From Kitasatospora acidiphila (lineage in GTDB: Bacteria; Actinomycetota; Actinomycetes; Streptomycetales; Streptomycetaceae): a stretch of DNA of 64,000 bases. The stretch is taken from positions 6,326,501 to 6,390,500 of the forward strand of contig NZ_VIGB01000003.1 in assembly GCF_006636205.1 (NCBI RefSeq). Reading direction: 5' to 3'. The notes beneath the pieces were generated by a model. It ran no database searches and was not told the DNA's origin. It worked only from the letters and a program-made list of their open reading frames with translations. Shown here piece after piece: positions 16,974 to 26,176 of this stretch. Each line of letters opens with the position of its first letter. Position 1 is the first letter of the stretch. A program made the translations under genes and the position numbers.

Positions 16974-17537
16974 CTACCAGCGGTTGACCGGCTCCGCGGT
17001 GAACTGCCGGACCAGCCGGGCCAGCCGGGAGCGCGGCCGCTCCCCGGCCGCCGCGCTCACCAGGTGCTGCACCAGGTCGAAGCCCGGCTCGGCCGGCTCG
17101 TCGACGGTCAGCCGCTCGTGCGCCAGCTCGCCCAGCTCCCGGTCGCCCGCCTCCAGCGCCAGCACCACCGCGCCGCCCCGCCGGGCGTCCGACACCCGCG
17201 CCAGCAGCGCCTCGCCCGCCGCGCCCGGGCTCACCACCAGCACCGTCTCGCCCCGACCGGCGGCGGCCAGCCGGTCCGGGCCCGGCTGCTGCGGCCCGGC
17301 CGGCTGACGGCGGATCAGCAGCGGCGACAGCTGCGGCACCGCCGACCAGGCCGCCTCGTCGTCCAGGTGCGCGGCCAGGTGCCAGGGCTCGTACTCCGCC
17401 GTGCCGACCAGCAGCAGGCCACGGGCGGTGCGCCGGGTCACCGCGCCGCGCAGCGACCCCGCGAAGGAGCGGGTGGCCGCCAGCAGCTCGGAACCGGCCA
17501 ATGCTTCGCGGACTTCCGACAGGCTGGTTGCATCCAT
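16974..17537 (-). CDS. Hypothetical protein divergent from npdG
   Basis: 187 residues from ATG 17535-17537 (MDATSLSEVREALAGSELLA). Alternating hydrophobic strands and loops (ARGLLLVGTAEYEPWHLA, ETVLVVSPGAAGEALLARV, GGAVVLALEAG) suggest an alpha/beta fold, perhaps SIS-like, though no family motif is secure. The C-terminus is basic. No signal peptide or membrane helix. The 46-bp divergent gap to npdG suggests a shared control region. A longer start further upstream would overlap npdG and is less likely. Confidence 0.65.
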   Translation of the reverse strand: MDATSLSEVREALAGSELLAATRSFAGSLRGAVTRRTARGLLLVGTAEYEPWHLAAHLDDEAAWSAVPQLSPLLIRRQPAGPQQPGPDRLAAAGRGETVLVVSPGAAGEALLARVSDARRGGAVVLALEAGDRELGELAHERLTVDEPAEPGFDLVQHLVSAAAGERPRSRLARLVRQFTAEPVNRW

Positions 17538-17583
17538 CCCCGAAGCATGGAGCCTGCCGGAGGCGTTTGGCAGGATCGTCGGT

Positions 17584-18267
17584 ATGACTTCCCTCGAATC
17601 AGCGACCGACAGCGGACCCGACGTCAACGACCTGGTGGTCGGCGTGCTCGGCGGGACCGGCGACCAGGGCCGGGGCCTCGCCTACCGGCTGGCACGGGCC
17701 GGCCAGCAAGTGATGATCGGCTCGCGCAGCGCCGAGCGGGCCAAGACGGTGGCCGACGAGCTCGAGAACGGCGTGCTCGGCGCCGACAACCACACCGTCG
17801 CCAAGGACTGCGACGTGGTGATCGTCGCCGTGCCGTGGGACGGCCACGCCGAGCTGCTCGGCAGCCTGCGCGCCGAGCTGGCCGGCAAGATCGTCATCGA
17901 CTGCGTCAACCCGCTCGGCTTCGACAAGCAGGGCGCCTACCCGCTGCGCCCGGAGGAGGGCAGCGCCGCCCAGCAGGCCGCCGCACTGCTGCCCGAGTCC
18001 CGGGTGACCGGCGCCTTCCACCACCTCTCGGCGGTGCTGCTGCAGGACCCGCAGGTCGACCGGATCGACATCGACGTGATGGTGCTCGGTGACGACCGTG
18101 CCGCCACCGACGTGGTGCGCGCGCTGGCCGACCGGATCCCGGGCATGCGGGGCGTCTACGCCGGCCGGCTGCGCAACGCCCACCAGGTGGAGTCGCTGGT
18201 GGCCAACCTGATCGCGGTCAACCGCCGCTACAAGACGCACGCGGGGCTGCGGATCACCGGCATGTGA
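17584..18267 (+). CDS. npdG: NADPH-dependent F420 reductase (Fno)
   Basis: 227 residues. Transfers hydride between NADPH and coenzyme F420. The N-terminal Rossmann motif VGVLGGTGDQGRGLAYRLA is followed by MIGSRSAERA (NADP phosphate binding), then VIVAVPWDGHAE, IVIDCVNPLGF and the family-typical GAFHHLSAVLL. The ATG at 17584 gives a normal N-terminal extension (MTSLESATDSG). The distal part GMRGVYAGRLRNAHQVESL matches Fno proteins. It supplies F420H2 for redox enzymes, including some in secondary metabolism. The stop is followed by repeats carrying TGA in all three frames. Confidence 0.93.
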   Translation: MTSLESATDSGPDVNDLVVGVLGGTGDQGRGLAYRLARAGQQVMIGSRSAERAKTVADELENGVLGADNHTVAKDCDVVIVAVPWDGHAELLGSLRAELAGKIVIDCVNPLGFDKQGAYPLRPEEGSAAQQAAALLPESRVTGAFHHLSAVLLQDPQVDRIDIDVMVLGDDRAATDVVRALADRIPGMRGVYAGRLRNAHQVESLVANLIAVNRRYKTHAGLRITGM

Positions 18268-18402
18268 CGGAATGTGACAGTCTGGTCACGGAATGACGGG
18301 TCCGGAGTCACCCGGCTGCGGGCGGCTCCGGCCCGTCGGCGACAATGGACGCCGACCGACCCGCGACAGACCCGTCGCCTCACCGACCGGAAAGCCGGAC
18401 AG

Positions 18403-18585
18403 ATGCCCCGCAACGCCCTCTACGCCTCGATCGTCTTCGTCCTCGCGGTGTCCGCCGCCGTGGTGTCCTTCGTGGAGGGCAACTGGCTGGGCGTGATCTG
18501 GGTGCTGCTCGCCGGCGTGTCCAGCAACATCGCCTGGTTCTACCTGCGCAAGGAGAAGCTGGCCCGGCAGGCCGACCAGGCCTGA
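18403..18585 (+). CDS. Small two-helix membrane protein
   Basis: 60 residues from ATG 18403 (MPRNALYASIVFVLAVSAAV). Two hydrophobic helices (~6-25 and ~28-47) are separated by a short EGNW turn and end in a charged tail (YLRKEKLARQADQA). Codon use is typical of a real gene. The frame continues upstream to 18274, but the shorter start places the first helix properly. No family function is known; it could be a small accessory membrane protein. Confidence 0.65.
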   Translation: MPRNALYASIVFVLAVSAAVVSFVEGNWLGVIWVLLAGVSSNIAWFYLRKEKLARQADQA

Positions 18586-18606
18586 GCGCCCGCTAGCCCC
18601 GCCCCG

Positions 18607-19413
18607 TCACAGCTGCCAGAACCGGAACAGGTGCTGGCCGAAGTAGATGTAGAAGTCGTCCACGCCGAACAGGTTCATGATCTGGTAGACCAGGTTGAAG
18701 AACCACTGGTTCACCTGCGACTGCCAGAAGATGATGAAGACCGCCAGCAGGCCGTACGGGGCGAACGGCTCGACCGCCCGCCGGGTCTTCAGCGACAGCC
18801 AGGGCTCGATGATGCCGTAGCCGTCCAGGCCCGGGACCGGCAGGAAGTTCAGCAGCGCGGCACTCACCTGCAGCAGCGCCAGGAAGGTCAGCGCCGCCGG
18901 GAAGGTGTGCACCAGGTACGGGCCGACCTGCGCGGTGCCCGGAGAGCCGTCCAGCCAGCCGGCGCCCACCGGCACCAGCAGCACGACCGCGAAGGCCAGG
19001 TTGACCAGCGGCCCGGCCGCCGAGATCAGGCTGTGCTTCAGCCGCCCGCGGATCCGGTGCCGCTCGATGAAGACCGCCCCGCCGGGCAGGCCGATCCCGC
19101 CCAGCAGCACGAAGACCACCGGCAGGATGAAGCTGGTCACGGCATTGGCGTACTTGAACGGGTTGAGCGTCAGATAGCCCTTGGCACCGACCGTGATGTC
19201 GCCGCCGTGCAGCGCGGTCCTGGCGTGCGCGTACTCGTGCAGGCAGAGCGAGACCATCCAGCCCGCCACCACGAAGAGGAAGACCCCGAAGCCAGCGGCC
19301 CCGTACCCCTGCCACACCGCCCATGCCGAGGTGCCCAGTATCGCGAGCAGCACCCAGAAGACCGGGCTGATCCGGCGCTCGTCGCTGGACCGGCGCGCGT
19401 CGGCAAAACTCAT
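18607..19413 (-). CDS. Site-2 protease family (M50) membrane metalloprotease
   Basis: 268 residues with about six membrane helices. The zinc motif HEYAH lies in helix 2 (SLCLHEYAHARTALH, ~residues 57-62), followed by GAKGYLTLNPFKY typical of rhomboid-like M50 proteins. The second active-site element is LNFLPVPGLDGYGI (Asp ligand). No PDZ or CBS domain, so it belongs to the short M50 group whose substrates are unknown. Start: ATG 19411-19413 with GGGAGC about 5 nt upstream; a GTG immediately before it is the alternative. It is convergent with the small membrane protein and divergent from the AfsR-like regulator. Confidence 0.9.
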   Translation of the reverse strand: MSFADARRSSDERRISPVFWVLLAILGTSAWAVWQGYGAAGFGVFLFVVAGWMVSLCLHEYAHARTALHGGDITVGAKGYLTLNPFKYANAVTSFILPVVFVLLGGIGLPGGAVFIERHRIRGRLKHSLISAAGPLVNLAFAVVLLVPVGAGWLDGSPGTAQVGPYLVHTFPAALTFLALLQVSAALLNFLPVPGLDGYGIIEPWLSLKTRRAVEPFAPYGLLAVFIIFWQSQVNQWFFNLVYQIMNLFGVDDFYIYFGQHLFRFWQL

Positions 19414-19525
19414 CACAGCTCCCTGGAGGATGTCGCCTGCTTCATCCCGCGAGCGTATAGGGCCGCCGCGCCGGGCGGAGCCCCCGTCCGGGACGGCCCG
19501 GATCCGCAGGCAGCAGAATGGTGCG

Positions 19526-22500
19526 GTGCACTATGGGATTCTCGGGACCACGACCGCGCAGCACGACGACGGCACCCCGGCGCCGCTGGGCGGTGCCCGG
19601 CTGCGTGCGCTGCTCGCCGCACTGGTGCTGCGCCAGGGGCGGCCGGTGCCGGCCGAGGTGCTGGCCGCCGAAGTCTGGGCCGACGAACCGCCCCAGGACC
19701 CGGCCGCCGCGCTGCAGACCCTGGTCGGCCGGCTGCGCCGCACCATCGGCCGCGCCGCGGTCGGCTCCGGGCCCGGCGGCTACTGGTTGACGGAGGATCA
19801 GAGCGACCTGACCCGCTTCCAGGAGCTGGCCGCCCGCGGCACGGCGGCGCTCGCGGCGGGCGAGGCGGCCACCGCGGCCCCGCTGCTGCGCGAGGCGCTG
19901 GCGCTGTGGCGCGGCCCGGCGCTGGCCGACCTGCCCGACCGGGCGGGCAGCGCGGTGCGGCTGGAGGCGCAGCGCACCGAGGCCCACCGGGCCCGGATCG
20001 CCGCCGACCTGGCGCTGGGCCGGGCCGCCGAGCTGCTGGCCGAACTCGCAGGGCTGACCGCCGACCATCCACTGGACGAGCCGCTGCAGGTGCTCTGGAT
20101 CCGTGCGCTGCACGGCGCCGGGCGCACCGCCCAGGCGCTGGAGCAGTACGAGAAGGTGCGCCGCGCGCTCGCCGAGCAGCTCGGCGCGGACCCGGGCGCC
20201 GAACTGCGCGCGGTGCACCAGGAGCTGCTGCGGCCCGCCCCCGCCCCGCCCCGCCCCGCCCCGCCCCGGCGCCGAAGCCGGCGGCGACACCCGCACCCGC
20301 CGCGCCGGCTGCTGCCGAGCCCGGCAACCTGAAAGCCCGCCTCACCAGCTTCGTCGGCCGCGAGCAGGACCTCGCCGCCGTCGGCGAACTGCTCGGCAGC
20401 GCACGGCTGGTGACCCTCACCGGCCCCGGCGGCTCCGGCAAGACCCGCCTCTCGGTGGAGGCCGGCCGGCTGGCCCAGCACGCCGGCAGCTGGCCGGACG
20501 GCGTCTGGCAGATCGAGCTGGCCCCGCTGGAGGATCCGGCCGCGGTGCCCGGGGCGGTGCTCACCGCGCTCGGCCTGCGCGCCGTGCTGCACCACTCGGT
20601 CGGCTCGGTCACCGAGGGGCCGGTCGACCCGGTGCGGCGAATAGTCGAGCACTGCGCCCGCGCCAAGATGCTGCTGCTGCTCGACAACTGCGAGCACCTG
20701 ATCCAGAGCGCCGCCGAGTTGGTCGACCTGCTGCTGGCCGAGTGCCCGCAGCTGACCGTGCTGGCCACCAGCCGGGAGCCGCTGGGTGTCCCGGGCGAGG
20801 CGGTGCTGCCGGTCGAGCCGCTGCCCGACCCGACGGCCCGCCGGCTGCTCGCCGAGCGCGGCGCGGCGGCGCGGCCCGGTTTCAGCACCGAGCAGGACCC
20901 GGACGCCTGCGCCGAGATCTGCCGCCGCCTGGACGGCCTGCCGCTGGCCATCGAACTGGCCGCCGCCCGGCTGCGCTCCCTGACGCCCCGCCAGCTGGCC
21001 GACCGCCTGGACGGCCGCTTCGCGCTGCTCACCGGCGGCAGCCGGGTGCTGCTGCCCCGCCAGCAGACCCTGCGCGCGGTGGTCGACTGGAGCTGGGAGC
21101 TGCTGGACGAGCGGGAGCGCGCGGTGCTGCGCCGGCTCGCCGTCTTCGCCGGCGGCTGGACCCTGGAGATCGCCGAACAGGTCTGCGCAGACGGCGAGTT
21201 GGTGCGTACCGCTGAAGTGGCCGAGCTGCTCGCCTCGTTGGTCGACAAGTCGCTGGTGGTGGCCGGGCTCGACCAGCCCGAGCAGCCCCGCTACTGGATG
21301 CTGGAGACCATCCACGAGTACGCGACCGAACGGCTGGCCGAGGCCGGCGAACCGCAGGCCGCGGACCGGCACCTGACCGCCTACCGCGAGCTGGTCCGGA
21401 TCACCGAGCCGCGGCTGCACGGGCACCAGCAGCTGCCGATGGTCGGTGTGCTGGAGCGCGAGCAGCAGAACATCCGGGCCGCGCTGCGCCATGCGGTGGC
21501 GAGCGGCGCGGAGGCGGAGGCGCTGGCGCTGGTGCTCGGCATGACCTGGTTCTGGGTGCTGCGCGACTTCCGCGGCGAGGCCCGCAGTTGGGTCGACCAG
21601 GTGTGCGCGATGGCACCGGACCCGTACGGCCCCCACGCCCCCGCGCCGGTGCCGCTCGCCGAGGAACCGCTCGCCCACCCGTTCCCATGGCCGGAGGCAG
21701 TGCGCCAGGAGGCCCGCCGCCAGGTGTGGATCTACCATCTGGTGGCCCGCTTCGAGGGGGACATGGCGGTGATCGGGGACCCCGAACTGGTCGAGCGGGC
21801 GCCCAGGATCCTCGCCGCCTACAGCCCGGAGCTGCCGCAGTCCTACAACTTCGCGCCGCTGCTGCGGCTCTTCGCCTGCTTCCTGGCCGGCCAGGCGGAG
21901 CAGATGCTGGCGCTGCTCGACCAGGCGGTGGACGGCTGCCGCCGGTTCGGCCGGGAGTACGAGTTGGCCTGGACGCTGCAACTGCGCGCCAAGATGTCCA
22001 ACGACCAGGTCGGCGGCCTGGAACAGGCCCGCCGGGACGGCGACGAGGCGATGGCCATCTACCGTCGGCGCGGCGACAGTTGGGGCATGTCCGAGACGCT
22101 GGCCGCGCAGGCCGAGACCTCCGGATTCTCCGGGGACAGCGCCGAGGCAGTGGTCCGCTACCGGCAGGCGATCGAGCTGGCCCTGGAGCTGGGTGCGCCG
22201 CAGGAACTGCCGATGCTCCAGGTGCGGTTGGGCGAGGCGCTGCTGGAGCAGGACGAGGCCGAGGGGGAGCGGGTGATCCGGGAGGGGCTGGCGGGCGCCG
22301 CCCGGACCGGCCGGTACACGGACGGCGCGCTGGTCTACGGCCACATGGTGCTCGCCGGCCTCCACGCCCACCGGGGGGAAACCGCGGCGGCACTGGCCGA
22401 ACTCGCCGTCCTGGACGCCTCCCACCAGGTGCTCGAAGCGGCGGCGCCGGGCCTGATGGGCGGCCTGACGGCCTGCGCGGCGGCCCTGATCCTGGCCCGC

Positions 22501-22878
22501 TGCGGTGACATCGACGCCGGGGTGGCGCGGATGCGCGAGGGGGTGCGGATCCTGCGGGCGGTGCCGCACGCCGCCTCCGTCTTCGCCCAGCACATCACGC
22601 TGCAGATGCTTCCGGTGGTCGCCGGGGTGCTGGAGCTGCGGGCCGGACGGGACGACGACCGTGAACTGGCCCGGCTGGCCGCCGTCCTGTCGGGCGCGCA
22701 CGGTGACCGGATGGGACTGCAGGGCACCTACATGGAGCGGCTGGAGCGGTCCCGGCGCGAGGCCGCGCTGGTCGCGATGCTGGGTCGCGAGGAGTTCGAC
22801 CGGCTGGTCGAGCAGGGCGGCGGCCTGTCCTGGGACGAGACCACCGCCCTGCTGGATGCGCTGATGGCGGGCGACTGA
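19526..22878 (+). CDS. AfsR/SARP-like regulator (BTAD, NTPase, TPR-like), frame broken at a GCCCC repeat
   Basis: About 1,117 residues across two frames. Starting at GTG 19526 (VHYGILGTTTA): an OmpR/PhoB-type DNA-binding domain (~1-90), then BTAD (~95-245, ending ADPGAELRAVHQELLR). The first frame ends at 20332. The second frame picks up inside 20237-20267 and gives a Pro/Ala linker, LTSFVGREQDL, Walker A GPGGSGKTRLS, Walker B LLLLDNCEHL, an AfsR-like VLATSREPLGVPGE, CRRLDGLPLAIELAA and TPR-like helices to 22878. The break needs either one missing base or one extra GCCCC unit in a run of five perfect copies. Such proteins activate antibiotic clusters or integrate kinase signals. It converges on the DrrAB exporter, whose stop is 7 bp away. 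Confidence 0.88.
20237..20267 (+). repeat. GCCCC pentanucleotide repeat in regulator linker
   Basis: One GCCCCC followed by five perfect GCCCC units, exactly where the reading frame of the AfsR-like gene changes. Unit gain or loss shifts the frame, so the tract could be a slippage site or a sequencing trap. Confidence 0.8.
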
Positions 22879-22885
22879 CGCCTCG

Positions 22886-23698
22886 TCAGGCCACCTTCCG
22901 GAACCGGGCCACCGCCAGCGGCGCGGTGACGGCGGTGATCGCCACCGACCAGAGCAGCACCACGGTGACCGAGTGGCCCGCCGGATGGCCGTTGATCAGG
23001 TTGCGGCAGGCGTCCGCCAGGTTGGAGAGCGGGTTGTACTTGGTGAACGCCCGCAGCCAGCCCGGCATGGTGCTCGGGGGCACGAAGATCGAGCTGCCGA
23101 ACTGCAGCGGCATCAGCACCATCATGCCGACGCCCTGCACCGCCTGGGCGTTGTCCAGGGAGAGGCCGAGCAGCATGGAGACCCAGACCAGCGACATCCC
23201 GAACAGCAGCGACAGCCCGACCGCCGCCAGCACCCCGGTGATCCCGGTCTTCAGCTGCAGCCCGATGATCAGCGAGAAGACGATCAGCACGGTGTAGGCG
23301 ACCAGGCCGCGGCAGGCCTCGGCCAGCATCTTGCCGATCAGCACCGAGGCGCGCCCGATCGGCAGGGTCCGGAACCGGTCCATCACCCCGGTCTTCAGGT
23401 CCGCGTTGAGGCCGGTGCCGACCGCCATCGCCAGGTTCATCCCGGTGGTGCCGAGCAGGCCGGGGATCAGCCACTGCTTGTAGGCGCCCTGGGTGCCGGA
23501 GATGGCGCCGCCGAAGACGTAGACGAAGAGCAGCGTGAAGATGATCGGCATCAGCAGTGCGTCGAACATCGACTCCGGATCGGCCTTGATCCGCATCAGA
23601 TTGCGCCGGGTCAACGCGCCGATGTGGCGCAGATGGTCGATGAGGCCGATCCGGCGGTCCGCGAAGTCGGCGTCGGGAAAGGTGGTCGCGGTACTCAT
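22886..23698 (-). CDS. ABC-2 type permease (DrrB family)
   Basis: 270 residues with six membrane helices. It begins MSTATTFPDADFADRRIGL, then IDHLRHIGALTRRNLMRIKADPESMFDALLMP, the DrrB N-terminal layout, and carries the ABC-2 signature region TTGMNLAMAVGTGLNADLKTG, then MDRFRTLPIGRASVLIGKM. It pairs with the ATPase upstream for export of hydrophobic compounds; DrrAB in the daunorubicin producer is the model. Start ATG 23696-23698 has GCGAGGTGGG upstream and overlaps the TGA of the preceding 26-codon ORF by ATGA. Substrate unknown. Confidence 0.92.
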   Translation of the reverse strand: MSTATTFPDADFADRRIGLIDHLRHIGALTRRNLMRIKADPESMFDALLMPIIFTLLFVYVFGGAISGTQGAYKQWLIPGLLGTTGMNLAMAVGTGLNADLKTGVMDRFRTLPIGRASVLIGKMLAEACRGLVAYTVLIVFSLIIGLQLKTGITGVLAAVGLSLLFGMSLVWVSMLLGLSLDNAQAVQGVGMMVLMPLQFGSSIFVPPSTMPGWLRAFTKYNPLSNLADACRNLINGHPAGHSVTVVLLWSVAITAVTAPLAVARFRKVA

Positions 23699-23775
23699 GC
23701 GCCCACCTCGCAGAGCTCGGCGGGGGCATTCGCCCACACGCGCCTTTCGATTATGAGCTTGCTTCGCGCACTCAT
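23695..23775 (-). CDS. 26-codon ORF coupled between drrA- and drrB-like genes
   Basis: The ATG at 23773-23775 overlaps the ATPase gene's TGA (ATGA), and its own TGA at 23695-23697 overlaps the permease ATG (ATGA). The peptide begins MSARSKLIIERRVWANAP and ends CEVGA. Composition is noticeably less GC-rich than both neighbours, and the end of the ORF doubles as the permease ribosome site. Exact overlaps at both ends suggest it is translated to pass ribosomes from ATPase to permease, or encodes a small subunit. No similarity recognised. Confidence 0.5.
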   Translation of the reverse strand: MSARSKLIIERRVWANAPAELCEVGA

Positions 23776-24809
23776 CGGTCGGCCTCCTCGGCGGTCTGCG
23801 CAGCGGTGGGCTTGTTGGTGAGGGCCAGGAAGACCTCGTCCAGGCTGGGGACGACGGTGTCGATGCCGGCGACGCCGAAGCCCCGGCCGCCCAGCACCCC
23901 GATCACCTCGGTGAGTTGGGCGTCGCCGGTGATCGGCACGGCCAGCAGCCCGGTGTCGGTGACGGTGGCGGAGATCCCGCGCTCGGCCAAGCAGCCGGCC
24001 ATCTCCGGCAGTTCGGCCGGGTGGCTGGGCCGGACCTGCAGCGTCTGGCCGCCGACCTGCTGCTTCAGGCCGTCCACCGTGCCGTTGGCGATCACCTGGC
24101 CGCGGTCGATCACCGTCAGGTCGGTGGCCAACTGCTCGGCCTCCTCCATGTACTGGGTGGTGAGCAGCACGGTGGCGCCGTCGGCCACCATCCGCTGCAC
24201 CTCCTCCCACACCTCGTTGCGGGTGCGCGGGTCGAGGCCGGTGGTGGGCTCGTCGAGGTAGAGCACCCGGGGGCGGCCGATCATGCTGGCGGCCAGGTCC
24301 AGGCGGCGGCGCATCCCGCCGGAGTAGGTCTTGGCCGGGCGCCCTGCGGCCTCGGTGAGCGAGAAGCGCTCCAGCAGCTCCGCGGCCCGGGCCTTGGCCT
24401 GCTTGGCCGGCAGGTCCAGCAGCCGGCCGATCAGGTAGAGGTTCTCGGCGCCGGAGAGCAACTCGTCGACCGAGGCGTACTGCCCGGTCAGGCCGATGGT
24501 GCGGCGCAGCTGCTTGGGCTGGCGCAGCACGTCGTAGCCGCCGACCACGGCGGTGCCCGCGTCCGGCTTGAGCAGCGTGGAGAGGATCCGGATCAGCGTG
24601 GTCTTGCCGGCCCCGTTGGGCCCGAGCACGCCCAGCACGGTGCCCTGGCGGACCGTCAGGTCGACGCCGTCCAGGGCCTTGGTGGCACCGAAGTGCTTGA
24701 CGATGCCGCGGGCCTCGACGGCGTTGCCCGATCCGGCGTTGTCCGATTCCGGGGCCCGACCGGCCTGTTGCCCCGAGCCCTTCGGGGCGGGTGCGATCTG
24801 CGTTGTCAT
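23772..24809 (-). CDS. Daunorubicin resistance-type ABC transporter ATPase (DrrA family)
   Basis: 345 residues. A disordered ~28-residue head is followed by the ATPase: Walker A GPNGAGKTTLIR, Q-loop LTGQYASVDELLSG, signature YSGGMRRRLDLA, Walker B RVLYLDEPTTGLD and H-loop ATVLLTTQYMEEA. The C-terminal ~100 residues form the DrrA-type regulatory domain (LQVRPSHPAELPE, then PSLDEVFLALTN). It drives export through the permease encoded downstream. The start ATG 24807-24809 lies 6 nt after CAGTCT, a possible leaderless -10. It is separated from panB by a strong terminator. Confidence 0.94.
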   Translation of the reverse strand: MTTQIAPAPKGSGQQAGRAPESDNAGSGNAVEARGIVKHFGATKALDGVDLTVRQGTVLGVLGPNGAGKTTLIRILSTLLKPDAGTAVVGGYDVLRQPKQLRRTIGLTGQYASVDELLSGAENLYLIGRLLDLPAKQAKARAAELLERFSLTEAAGRPAKTYSGGMRRRLDLAASMIGRPRVLYLDEPTTGLDPRTRNEVWEEVQRMVADGATVLLTTQYMEEAEQLATDLTVIDRGQVIANGTVDGLKQQVGGQTLQVRPSHPAELPEMAGCLAERGISATVTDTGLLAVPITGDAQLTEVIGVLGGRGFGVAGIDTVVPSLDEVFLALTNKPTAAQTAEEADR

Positions 24810-24862
24810 GACACCAGACTGTCCGGCGCCGCTGTCAGGCCCCGGGCATCCGGCCGTCAGTG

Positions 24863-24901
24863 CTGTCGGCCCGCTGTCACCGGATGACAGCGGGCCGACA
24901 G
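24863..24901 (-). terminator. Terminator downstream of panB
   Basis: Perfect 17-bp arms at 24863-24879 and 24885-24901 around a 5-nt loop (CCGGA), 16 bp past the panB stop and ~54 bp before the DrrA-like start. G/C-rich with no U tract, the usual streptomycete form. Confidence 0.8.
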
Positions 24902-24916
24902 TGCCTGCTCAGAGGG

Positions 24917-25828
24917 CTACTTGAAGGAGTGCTCCGGCGCCGGGAAGGTGGCGCCGCGCACCTCCTCGGCGTACTCGCGGGCCGCGTCGCCGAGCACGGC
25001 GCGCAGGTTGGCGTACTGCTTGACGAACTTCGGCACCCGGCCGGCCGTCATCCCGGCCATGTCCGTCCAGACCAGCACCTGGGCGTCGCAGCCCACCCCG
25101 GCGCCGATGCCGACGGTCGGGATGGCCATCGTCTCGGTGACGTGCGCCGCCAGCTCGGCCGGCACCGCCTCCAGCACCACCGCGAAGGCGCCCGCGTCCT
25201 GCACCGCCTTGGCGTCCCGCTGCAGTCGGTGGGCCGCCTCGTCGCCGCGCCCCTGCACCGGGTAGCCGCCGAGCGCGTGCACCGACTGCGGGGTGAGGCC
25301 GATGTGCGCCATCACCGGCACCCCGGACTCGGTGAGCAGCTCGATGGTGCGGGCGCTGCGCTCGCCGCCCTCCAGCTTGACCGCGCCGACCCCCGCCTCC
25401 TTCATCAGCCGGGCCGCGTTGCGCAGCGCCTGGGCGGGGGACTCCTGGTAGGAGCCGAACGGCAGGTCGCCGACGACCATGGCGCGCTTGGTGCCGCGCA
25501 CCACGGCGGCCGAGAGGATGGTCATCTCGTCCATGGTGACCGGCACGGTGCTCTCGTAGCCGAGCGCGCAGTTGCCGGCCGAGTCGCCGACCAGCAGGAC
25601 CGGGATGCCGGCCTCGTCGAAGACACCGGCCGTCAGGGCGTCGTAGGCGGTGAGCATCGCCCACCGCTCTCCGCGCTGCTTGGCGGCGGCCAGGTCCCGG
25701 ACGGTGACGCGGCGGTTGGTGACCCCGCCGTAGAGCGAGTGCCCGCCGGACGCGGTGACCGCGGCGGCCGGTGCCTGGGTGGATCCCTGGTCCGGCGTCT
25801 GGGCAGGCGAAAGCTGAGAAGCGTTCAT
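24917..25828 (-). CDS. panB: 3-methyl-2-oxobutanoate hydroxymethyltransferase
   Basis: 303 residues. First committed step of pantothenate synthesis: methylene-THF plus alpha-ketoisovalerate to ketopantoate. After a ~40-residue Ala/Gln-rich head come VRDLAAAKQRGERWAMLTAYD, VLLVGDSAGNCALGYEST (metal Asp), VVGDLPFGSYQ (second Asp), MAHIGLTPQSV and VPAELAAHVTETMAIPTVGIGAG, with the catalytic Glu in the EAVPAEL stretch. The ATG at 25826-25828 follows AGGAG at about 8 nt. The upstream frame continues but lacks similarity. Confidence 0.95.
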   Translation of the reverse strand: MNASQLSPAQTPDQGSTQAPAAAVTASGGHSLYGGVTNRRVTVRDLAAAKQRGERWAMLTAYDALTAGVFDEAGIPVLLVGDSAGNCALGYESTVPVTMDEMTILSAAVVRGTKRAMVVGDLPFGSYQESPAQALRNAARLMKEAGVGAVKLEGGERSARTIELLTESGVPVMAHIGLTPQSVHALGGYPVQGRGDEAAHRLQRDAKAVQDAGAFAVVLEAVPAELAAHVTETMAIPTVGIGAGVGCDAQVLVWTDMAGMTAGRVPKFVKQYANLRAVLGDAAREYAEEVRGATFPAPEHSFK

Positions 25829-26049
25829 CGAACAGGCTCCTGATGGGTTGTGGTCTCGTGGCGCCGTGTGGCGTCCCCGGATCTCCTCCATGCTTGCACG
25901 GCCGGTGCGCCGCGCAAAGAGCCGGGGCGGGGGCTCCGGTTTTTCCCGAGGTCGCCGGTGCTTCACAGGGCCGGCCTCGGCCGTTTCCGAGACCGCAGGC
26001 TGCGTGCCCCGAGACCGCCGGCCGCCGTTCCCGGGACAGTCCGCGGGCG

Positions 26050-26080
26050 TTTCCGATACGAGACGTACTCGTATCGGAAA
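26050..26080. promoter_or_regulatory. TetR-type operator 1 upstream of MFS exporter
   Basis: TTTCCGATACGAG (26050-26062) and CTCGTATCGGAAA (26068-26080) form a perfect 13-bp inverted repeat with a 5-nt centre (ACGTA). It covers the -35 region of a promoter whose -10 is probably TACAGT (26086-26091), so binding would block RNA polymerase. The likely ligand protein is the TetR encoded behind the exporter. Confidence 0.75.
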
Positions 26081-26085
26081 TCAGG

Positions 26086-26091
26086 TACAGT
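26086..26091 (+). promoter_or_regulatory. -10 element (TACAGT) of MFS-TetR operon
   Basis: TACAGT fits TANNNT and lies between the two palindromes. The predicted transcript starts near 26098, about 80 nt before the exporter ATG. The -35 would sit inside operator 1 but is not a good match. Confidence 0.45.
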
Positions 26092-26107
26092 CATGCCTGG
26101 GGGATTA

Positions 26108-26125
26108 CGAGACGTGCGCGTCTCG
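26108..26125. promoter_or_regulatory. TetR-type operator 2
   Basis: CGAGACG (26108-26114) and CGTCTCG (26119-26125) are inverted with a 4-nt centre. It shares the core ACGAGACGT with operator 1 and lies just after the predicted transcription start, so the two sites bracket the promoter. Confidence 0.6.
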
Positions 26126-26176
26126 CTGCGCCCGCCGCCAGCCGCTGTTCTCCGCATGGACGGGACATTCACGCAC

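Noticed and set aside
18631..19525. Open frame upstream of the AfsR-like regulator, in frame with its second half
   Set aside because: It lies antisense to the site-2 protease gene and has no protein-like features; only the part from about 20250 onward is real.
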